The translations under genes were made by a program, and so were the position numbers. DNA of 64,000 nt from Abelmoschus esculentus (lineage: Eukaryota; Streptophyta; Magnoliopsida; Malvales; Malvaceae): contig JAUCBN010000036.1 in NCBI GenBank assembly GCA_035048815.1, forward strand, positions 9,930,001 to 9,994,000, read 5' to 3'. A model generated the notes under the pieces. It did no database searches and was not told the origin of the DNA. It saw only the letters and a list, made by a program, of their open reading frames with translations. Within the stretch, counting starts at the first letter, position 1, and each line of letters opens with the position of its first letter. This document shows positions 57,062-64,000 of the stretch, one piece after another.

Positions 57062-60000
57062 TGTAACCCCCTTAGCCCAGCCTAGACGAAACCGGCACTA
57101 ACGGGTTACACGGAAAATATCAAACCAAACCTGCGAAGGTTCGACTCGATAAACAACCCTAAAACCGTTACTTTTTTTATTTTATCTTACTAAATGCACA
57201 ATCTTGTTCCTACGTGACAAGGTCTCATACAAAGCATTGTCGGTAACACATTAATTATAAACAACCATCTGATTAAACACTAACATGGATTTAGGACTAA
57301 ATCGTAAAACTTTTAAATACAATTAGTAAAGTAGAAATTCTTTCCATCAATGTTCAATTAAACACCCAAGTATTCTACACAGCAAATTTCAACTCAAACG
57401 GATTGTTCTAACATCCTCAATTGCATGTTTCTCTATTTTAGGGATCAAAATGTAAATATTCCAAAATACAAGGAATTCATCCGAATTAGGTTAACCATCT
57501 TGAAATTAAATCAACTTTAGTCATGCATGCAAAATTTCAGCTCAAAATTACATCTGTAAGTATCCTAATCGAACAAAGAAAGATATCCGGGACTAAAGTA
57601 TAATTTCCAGCAACTTTCAATTCTAAGTGATCAAAGGTTTCGAAACCTTCCTAGGGTTCCGAAACTTTTTCAAAAAGGTTTCGAAACTTTCCTGGAATAT
57701 TTCGAAACTTATCTCGTCCAGTAACTTCCCAGAATTGAATCTGCCCGCAAGGTTTCAAAACCTTGTGAAGGTTTCGAAACTATTTGTCAAAGGTTTCGGA
57801 ACCTTCCCCAAAGGTTTCGAAACATTAGGTCTGGAGCCAAAAGTTTCATTACACTAAATGCACATCAACTACTCAATACTCAACCTATAATTAAATCCAC
57901 TAGATGCATCAATCCTAAGCATAATTAGCATCATATGGCACATAATCAGCTACATCATGGACATCATTCAAGCTATAGGCATACTCCCTAGGGAAGGATC
58001 AACAACATATCAATCGAGCAAGTACATACTTAAACAATTCAAACAAATCCAAAGTTCAACAATTATCAATCAATCAATAATGGTCTTATTATAACATAAA
58101 CCAAAGCCTAATTACACAATCTTCTCTTAGGTTGTGTTACACATTGCCTTGCCCAATTTATTTGCCAAAAACATACCAAATTCAAGTGAATCTTTCCCTT
58201 GGTTTCCTTGCCTCGAACGAAGCTCCAAGTGCCTTTATTTCTCTACTTGGATGAAAAGAGAGCTTAAGCAAACATGCTTAGAGAGGAAGCTCTACACAAA
58301 TCATCAATACATCTATTTAAAACCATGATAAAACCATAATTTGTAATACATTGTTAAAACATGCATGCTAACATCTCATGCTCATAATCGTTAAACCATA
58401 TGCATCCTTGAGTTTACATAACCTTGTCAAAACAAGTTATAAATGATGCACAATCTTCTTCTCAAATTCATGTATGTACATTGACTTTCTAGTGACCACT
58501 TTAATGTGAACCTTGAGCTCACCGAATACACGGATCCATGAGACCATTGTCTCGTCATAACACGAAGTCACCATTGACATGACACGAAGTCACCATTGAT
58601 ATGACACGAAGTCACCATTGACATGACATGAAGTCACCATTAGCACTACCACGCACGATCGAACACATAGTCACCCATGTTACGTGTAGGCGGCTCTACC
58701 ACGCACGGTTGTACACAAAGTCACCCTTGTTACGTGTAGGCAATATTCTGTATTCTCAGTTTTGATTATAGTCCACTTAAGACAATCCTAATGACATGTC
58801 GTCGTATTCGAATCTAAAGTTAGTGTCACTAAGCCAATATCATAATCAAATGTGCATGATAACTTGTTGTTCATAATGCATGCATAATATGTTCAACAAA
58901 TGAACCAAAAGCCATACCCAAAGGCACCATCATGTATAAGGCAATTAACCATATTGTATTTCAAATCATATAACTTGCTACTCTTAATGCATGCATAATA
59001 TGTTCAACAAATGAACCAAAAGCCATGCCCAAAAGGCACCATCATATATAAGGCAAATAACCATATTGTATCCCAAATCATTTCTCATAATTTTTCATAA
59101 TCATGGATGCTAAATAAGCTATGCATTTCAGCAAGTAATTCTCATGTATGCACCATTTCAAAACATGCTCATGCATTTCCATAAACCTCATTGCATTACC
59201 AACATAATGCATTTATCAAATGTAGCCGAAACTCATATCGGTTTATCAAAAACATTTACTTTACTTACTCTTGAACTATGGAAGGTTTTCACACTCCTCC
59301 ATATTCCCCAAAACAGAACGTACCAAACGTGATTCGCTTTAAATCCGTAATCACTCACCAACAAGTGAAACGAGCTTTCGCCGCTCTCCGATGATCGCAC
59401 CAACGCACCAACAAACAAGTACCTTCTTGTACCTCCTCTACAATATTAAAAACAGAGCATTCTCACATCATAACATGCTCAAACCAACAGCCATATCCGA
59501 TCACCGTTAAACTACCAAAAACTTAGCTGAAAAGACCGTAAACTAAGCCGAAACACATCCGAACAACATCAGCCCAAAACCTAACGAATATAACATCTAA
59601 TCCACCTCAATTATGATCCAGAAACATATCCAAACTATCCTTATATCTCCAGCAAAATTTAAGCATCTAAAATAGCCATAAAACAACCGAAAAACACCTT
59701 AAAACTACACCGATTGCATTATTCCAGGATTAAATTAATGTGATATCAAATCAAGATTCAATTAATCATTTAATTAGCATAAAAACACAATTGAATCCAT
59801 CTAATTCCAGCATTACATGAGATCCAAAAAGATTTCAGAAAAACTTCCACAAAAACATTAGATCTAACATTAAAAACATAGAATCAAGTGTTTATTCAAA
59901 GATTAGCAAGCTAATACTTGAGAATTTCAATAAAGAACCTTAGAAAAGAATAAAAATCCAAAAAATTAACTTCAAGATCTATTCACCAAAAATATGTATT

Positions 60001-60645
60001 TTTCCCCTTCTTGATTCCTTGCAATTTGATGTGGATTTGATGAAATTGATGCATAGGTTTTGTAAAAGATGGAAAGATGATGCAAGCGATGTAATCTTTG
60101 TGGAAAAAGATGCAAAAATCAACAAGGAATTGAAGAGAAAAGATGAAGAGAAAGTGGAGAGAAAATGAGAGAAAAAGATGAGAGGAAATTAAGAGAAAAA
60201 GTGGTTTTTGAGAAAAATGATTAAAAATCCAATTAAAGTAATTAAAAATATATTTTGGTGAATAAATCATCATTAAAAATTAGAAATGGGTTTATGGCCC
60301 TCTACGAATTCTAAGTTTAGCTTGCTTTTCAATTTAGTCACTAAAAACATTGATTTTTTTCCGAAAATTACAAAGTAGTCCCCCAATTTTTCAAAAATTA
60401 TAAATCGATCACTTAAGCATAATTAAGCATAATTAAAAATCATTATAAAATCCAAATTATTTTCCTTTAATTTTTTGAAACATATTTTAATATTTCAAAC
60501 CATATTCCAAAAATATTATTTTTCTTAATTAAAAATATCCTTATTTTATTTTTCCCAGAATTAATAAACCGGAGAACCCGATTCGACCCAAATCGAATTC
60601 CCCTAACTAAGCCTAAACTAATAACCCCAAAAACGAGATGTTATA
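57062..60645 (-). mobile_element. Solo LTR 'S' (Tekay-type)
   Basis: A 3584-bp LTR in minus orientation with the usual termini (plus strand TGTAACCCCCTTAGC to GAGATGTTATA; one end base is mutated). It has no internal region and is flanked by GAGGG on both sides, so it arose by recombination between the two LTRs of a full element. It has the TTTCGAAA cluster (57630-57825), CACGAAGTCACCATT tandem repeats (58555-58640) and a duplicated stretch near 58860-59060, like the A-type LTRs. Small open frames inside are LTR sequence. Confidence 0.95.
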
Positions 60646-60650
60646 GAGGG
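60646..60650. repeat. Target-site duplication of S, right copy (GAGGG)
   Basis: Second GAGGG. The gag zinc-knuckle codons resume directly after the insertion. Confidence 0.93.
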
Positions 60651-60808
60651 ATTGTCCGAGGTTTGCTGGTGAGGCTGGTAACCGAGCTGAGGTTGTCGTG
60701 GTACCTGGCAGAGAACGCGGTAGAGGTAGAGGTCCTTTTCAGAGACAGGGAGATGGCCGTAGAGTTTATCCTCAGAGATGGCCGTAGAGTTTATGCTCAG
60801 CGCGGGAC
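60651..60808 (+). pseudogene. Gag C-terminus to protease linker (element D)
   Basis: It continues the zinc knuckle as DCPRFAGEAG and then the arginine/glycine-rich GRERGRGRGPFQRQGDGRR typical of the Gag-protease linker. A 25-bp tandem duplication (60751-60775 and 60776-60800, starting AGATGGCCGTAGAG) shifts the frame by one, so gag ends in a stop soon after, while the protease continues in the other frame. Confidence 0.85.
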
Positions 60809-61322
60809 CCATAATGCTATAGATGTGGTTGCAGGTACTTTTTCTTTACAAAATGTACCATTGTTTTCTTTGATAGATTCGGGATCTACGCATTCTTATG
60901 TTTTGAGTGAGCATGCATATATGTTGGATATCCCTGTTGATGTTCTAGATGTGGGAGTTGTGGTTACTAGTTCTTTGGGTGAGATGGTGACCGTAAAAAG
61001 ATTGTATAGGAGATGTCCGTTGAAGGTGCAAGGGCATGTCTTTGAGGTTGACTTGATGGAGTTACCGTTTCATGGTTTTGATCTTATCTTGGGGGTTGAT
61101 TGGTTGACGGAGCATAGAGCTGTAGTGGATTTTGAAAAGAAACGGGTTACCTTGAGGTTGTTAGACGGTGGCGTTGTTGTGGTTAGGAGTGAGTATACCG
61201 GATTCTTGTTCAATGTGGTTTCGGCCTTACAAGCGGAGAGGTTGATGCAACATGGAGGTGTAGCATATCTAGCATATGTGATGAATCTGGGGATAGGAGA
61301 GGTTCGGGTGCAGGACATTTGA
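60809..61322 (+). pseudogene. Aspartic protease domain (element D)
   Basis: Within the open frame 60663-61322. It contains NAIDVVAGTFSLQNVPLFS, then IDSGSTHSYV with the catalytic Asp at 60876-60878, FEVDLMELPFHGFDLILGVD and the WLTEHRAVVDFEKKRVTL segment. It processes Gag-Pol in active elements. The active site is kept, but the upstream frameshift separates it from Gag, and a TGA at 61320-61322 (where CGA would fit the frame) separates it from RT. Confidence 0.92.
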
Positions 61323-62378
61323 ACAGTATGTGACTTTCCGGAAGTTTATCCTGAGGAGTTACCAGGATTACCTCCTGATCGTGATGTGGAGTTTAGTATC
61401 GAGACTTATGCTGGTACTAATCCAATGTCCATTGCTCCTTATCGCATGGCACCTAAGGAGTTAAAGGAGTTAAAGATGCAGTTGCAAGAGTTGCTTGACC
61501 GTGGTTTTATACGACCGAGTGTGTCCCCTTGGGGTGCACCGATGTTGTTTGTAAAGAAGAGAGATGGCACAATGAGGATGTGCATTGATTATCGGTAATT
61601 GAATAAGTTGACCGTGAAGAATAAGTATCCTTTGCCGAGGATTGATGATTTGTTTGATCAGTTTCGGGAAGCAAGTGTGTTCTCAAAGATTGATTTGAGA
61701 TCGGGGTACTACCAGTTGAAAGTGAAAGAGGAGGATGTGTTGAAAACGGCTTTTCGGACAAGGTATGGTCATTATAAGTTTTTGGTGATGCCGTTTGGTT
61801 TGACAAATGCCCCTGCTGCTTTTATGGATATGATGAACCGGGTGTTTCATGAGTACTTGGATCAGTTTGTGGTGGTGTTCATAGATTATATTCTCGTGTA
61901 TTCACGTACCGAGGAAGATCATGATCGGCATTTACGGTTGGTGTTGCAAGCGTTGAAAGAGAACCAATTGTATGCTAAGTTAAGTAAGTGTGAGTTTTGG
62001 TTAAAAGAGGTGGTGTTTCTTGGTCATGTGGTGTCGGAAAAGGGTATTAGTATTGATCCAAAGAAGATAGAGGCTGTTATGGGTTGGAAGCAACCGAGAT
62101 CGGTGTCGGAAGTTCGGAGTTTCCTAGGTTTGGCTGGGTACTATCGTAGGTTCGTTGAGGTTTTTTCGAGCATTGCTGCTCCTATAAGTAAGTTGCTGCA
62201 AAAGAAAGTTCCTTTTGAGTGGAAAGAAAGTCAACAAAAGAGTTTTGAGAAGTTGAAAGAAGTGTTGACTAGTGCACCGGTGTTGGTTCAACCCGAATCC
62301 GATAAGGATTTCGTGGTTTATAGTGATGCATCATACGTTGGTCTTGGGTGTGTTTTGATGCAAGAGGGGAAGTTGTAG
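61323..62378 (+). pseudogene. Reverse transcriptase and RNase H start (element D)
   Basis: It begins FPEVYPEELPGLPPDRDVEF, then SIAPYRMAPKELKELK and FVKKRDGTMRMCIDYR. A TAA at 61596-61598 follows, then LNKLTVKNKYPLPRIDDLFD, FSKIDLRSGYYQLKV, FLVMPFGLTNAPAAF and FIDYILVYSRTEEDH. The family motif is F/Y-x-D-D; here the second Asp codon is TAT (61887-61889), removing a metal-binding residue. The thumb/connection region with SFLGLAGYYRRFVEVFS and RNase H VVYSDASYVGLGCVLMQ follow. One base is missing near 62372, shifting the frame. Confidence 0.94.
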
Positions 62379-62995
62379 CTTATTCTTCTAGACAGTTCAG
62401 GGTACATGAAAAGAATTATCCAACACATGATTTGGAGTTGGCGGCGGTGATTTTTGCCTTGAAGATTTGGAGACATTATTTGTATGGAGAGAAGTGTACT
62501 ATATATACGGATCATAAGAGTTTGAAGTATCTCATGTCACAAAAGGATTTGAATCTTAGGCAACGGAGATGGATGGAGTTGCTTAAGGATTATGATTTAT
62601 CTATTGAGTATCATCCGGGGAAAGTCAATGTAGTGGCCGATGCTTTAAGCCGTAAGGCGGCTGTTGAGTTGAGAGCAATGTTTGCTAGGTTGAGTATTTC
62701 TAAGGAAGGTGGTTTGGTGGCGGAGTTGCAAGTAAAACCTGTTTTGGTTGAGATGATCAAGGTGAAACAGTTGGAGGATGAAGCTTTGGTACCTTTTGTG
62801 GAGGATATTGTTGAGGGTAGGCCGACCGATTATCATTTTGATGATGATGAGGTGTTGTATTTTAGAGGTCAGACTGTGGTGCCGGATGATCAAGAGTTGA
62901 GGCAAGCTATCTTGGTGGAGGCTCATACTAGCCCGTTTGCTATGCATTCGGGTAGTGTGAAGATGTATAGAGATCTCAAAAGTGTGTACTTTTGA
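62379..62995 (+). pseudogene. RNase H and integrase N-terminal zinc region (element D)
   Basis: The frame continues VVAYSSRQFRVHEKNYPTHD, LELAAVIFALKIWRHYL, IYTDHKSLKYLMSQKDLN, LRQRRWMELLKDYDLSIEYH and VVADALSRKA, covering the RNase H domain with Glu and Asp residues in their usual places. It then runs through the linker to the histidines of the integrase zinc site (EAHTSPFAMHSGS). It ends at a TGA (62993-62995) where Trp is expected. Confidence 0.93.
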
Positions 62996-63994
62996 GTTGG
63001 TTTAAAGAGAGATGTGACGGAGTTTGTTTCTCGTTGTATGGTGTGTCAGCAGGTGAAAGCTGAACATCTGTTCCCTGCAGGTTTGTTGTAACCGGTTCAG
63101 GTTCCGGAATGGAAATGGGGGAGAGTTACCATGGATTTTGTGACGGGGTTGCCATTAACACCGTCCAAAAAGGATTCTATATGGGTGATTGTTGATAGGT
63201 TTACGAAGTGTGCACATTTTCTTGCCGTGCATACGACGTATTCCACGGATAAGTTGGCAGATTTGTATGTTTCAGAGGTGGTAAGGTTGCATGGTGTGCC
63301 TAAGTCGATCATATCGGATAGAGATCCGCGGTTTACATCCAAGTTTTGGAGGAGTTTGCAGACAGCTTTGGGTACGAGGCTTAGCTTTAGTACAGCTTAT
63401 CATCCATAGACGGATGGACAGTCTGAGCGTGTTATACAGACTTTGGAGGATATATTGAGATGTTGTGTTATCGAGTTTCAAGGTTCTTGGGAGAAGCAAT
63501 TGCCGTTGGTAGAGTTTGCTTATAGTAATAGTTTTCAGACGAGTATACAGATGGCACCGTTTGAGGCATTGTATGGGCGTAAGTGTCGTACACCTTTGTG
63601 TTGGAAGGAAGTTGGACAGAAGTATGTTTCTTTGCCTCAAGTGTTGAAGGATACGGATGAGAAAGTTAAGTTGATATGTACAAAACTTAAGGAAGCTTCG
63701 GATAAGCAGAAATCCTATGCCGATTTGAAGCGTAGGGAGATAGAGTATGATGTTGGGGACAAAGTTTTTCTTAAGGTTTCTCCATGGAAGAAGGTAATGA
63801 GGTTTGGACGTAAGGGTAAGTTGAGTCCTCGTTTTATTGGACCATATGAGGTGTTGGAGCGTGTTGGTCCTGTTGCATATAGGTTGAGGTTACCGGAGGA
63901 GTTGAGTAAGATGCATGATGTTTTTCATGTATCAATGCTTCGTAGATATAGATCGGATCCTTCCCATATGGTACCGTTAAGGAGATCGAGTTAA
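62996..63994 (+). pseudogene. Integrase core and C-terminal domain (element D)
   Basis: CMVCQQVKAEH supplies the zinc-site cysteines. A TAA at 63089-63091 is the first break. The DDE core follows: MDFVTGLP (Asp 63134-63136), SDRDPRFTSKFW (Asp 63317-63319) and QSERVIQTLE (Glu 63425-63427), with the classic 35-residue gap between the last two. A TAG at 63407-63409 replaces the Gln of HPQTDGQ. The C-terminal part has SYADLKRREIEYDVGDKVFL, RFIGPYEVLE and MHDVFHVSMLRRY. A one-base loss near 63980 ends the frame just before the expected chromodomain. Confidence 0.94.
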
Positions 63995-64000
63995 GAGGGG

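Larger units (their letters stand above)
52165..64000 (+). mobile_element. Element D: Tekay-type LTR retrotransposon with full domain order (3' end outside)
   Basis: 5' LTR, tRNA-Met primer site, gag, protease, RT, RNase H and integrase occur in order on the plus strand. The window ends just before the expected chromodomain, so the 3' LTR is not visible. AGCAG at 52160-52164 should be the left target duplication. The solo LTR S interrupts gag. Stops, frameshifts and a changed RT active site make D defective, but its ancestor was autonomous and is the type of element that could have served A and B. Confidence 0.95.

Noticed and set aside
1..64000. Search for a host gene, tRNA, rRNA or a new multi-gene system
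   Set aside because: All recognisable coding sequence belongs to Ty3/gypsy elements and the remainder is LTR, satellite or unclassified element debris.

Overview
The window is repeat-only DNA from a flowering plant. I found no host gene, tRNA, rRNA or CRISPR locus. Plant origin is inferred from Ty3/gypsy elements of two plant lineages. One is a Tekay/Del-type chromovirus with LTRs of about 3.5 kb, an initiator-tRNA-Met primer site and an integrase-linked chromodomain. The other is Athila-type with a tRNA-Asp primer site. Every coding region is broken. A long satellite cut up by nested LTR elements fits heterochromatin, probably pericentromeric; the species cannot be named from this.

Layout. 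(1) 1-13787: a plus-strand Tekay LTR ('C', left end outside the window), split by a complete minus-strand Tekay-derived element ('B', 555-11805, TSD GAAAT). (2) 13788-51951: one satellite domain of 33-bp units (11 codons), arranged as 99-bp trimers, often as 198-bp hexamers, and in the left part as a ~2.0-kb higher-order repeat. It is split by element 'A' (15931-27467, TSD CTCAA) and by a rearranged Athila block (35275-46335). (3) The Athila block runs LTR, internal, LTR, truncated second internal. Its first internal part is split by unclassified LTR-element debris ('E', about 37890-41875), and its pol has lost RT, RNase H and the integrase core. (4) 51952-52164: the 5' tip of a second Athila-like LTR. 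(5) 52165-64000: Tekay element 'D', the only copy with gag-PR-RT-RNaseH-IN in order. Its gag is split by a minus-strand solo LTR ('S', 57062-60645, TSD GAGGG), and it runs off the right edge.

How the parts relate. A and B share the same deletion in integrase and the same ~2.9 kb of non-coding internal sequence where D has gag, protease and RT. They are therefore two insertions of one non-autonomous lineage that presumably used proteins from D-like relatives. D's LTR matches theirs over about 2.6 kb, then changes to different sequence that still holds short palindromes. The nesting gives a relative order: satellite first; C before B; the Athila-like tip before D before S. A and the Athila block each landed in the satellite.
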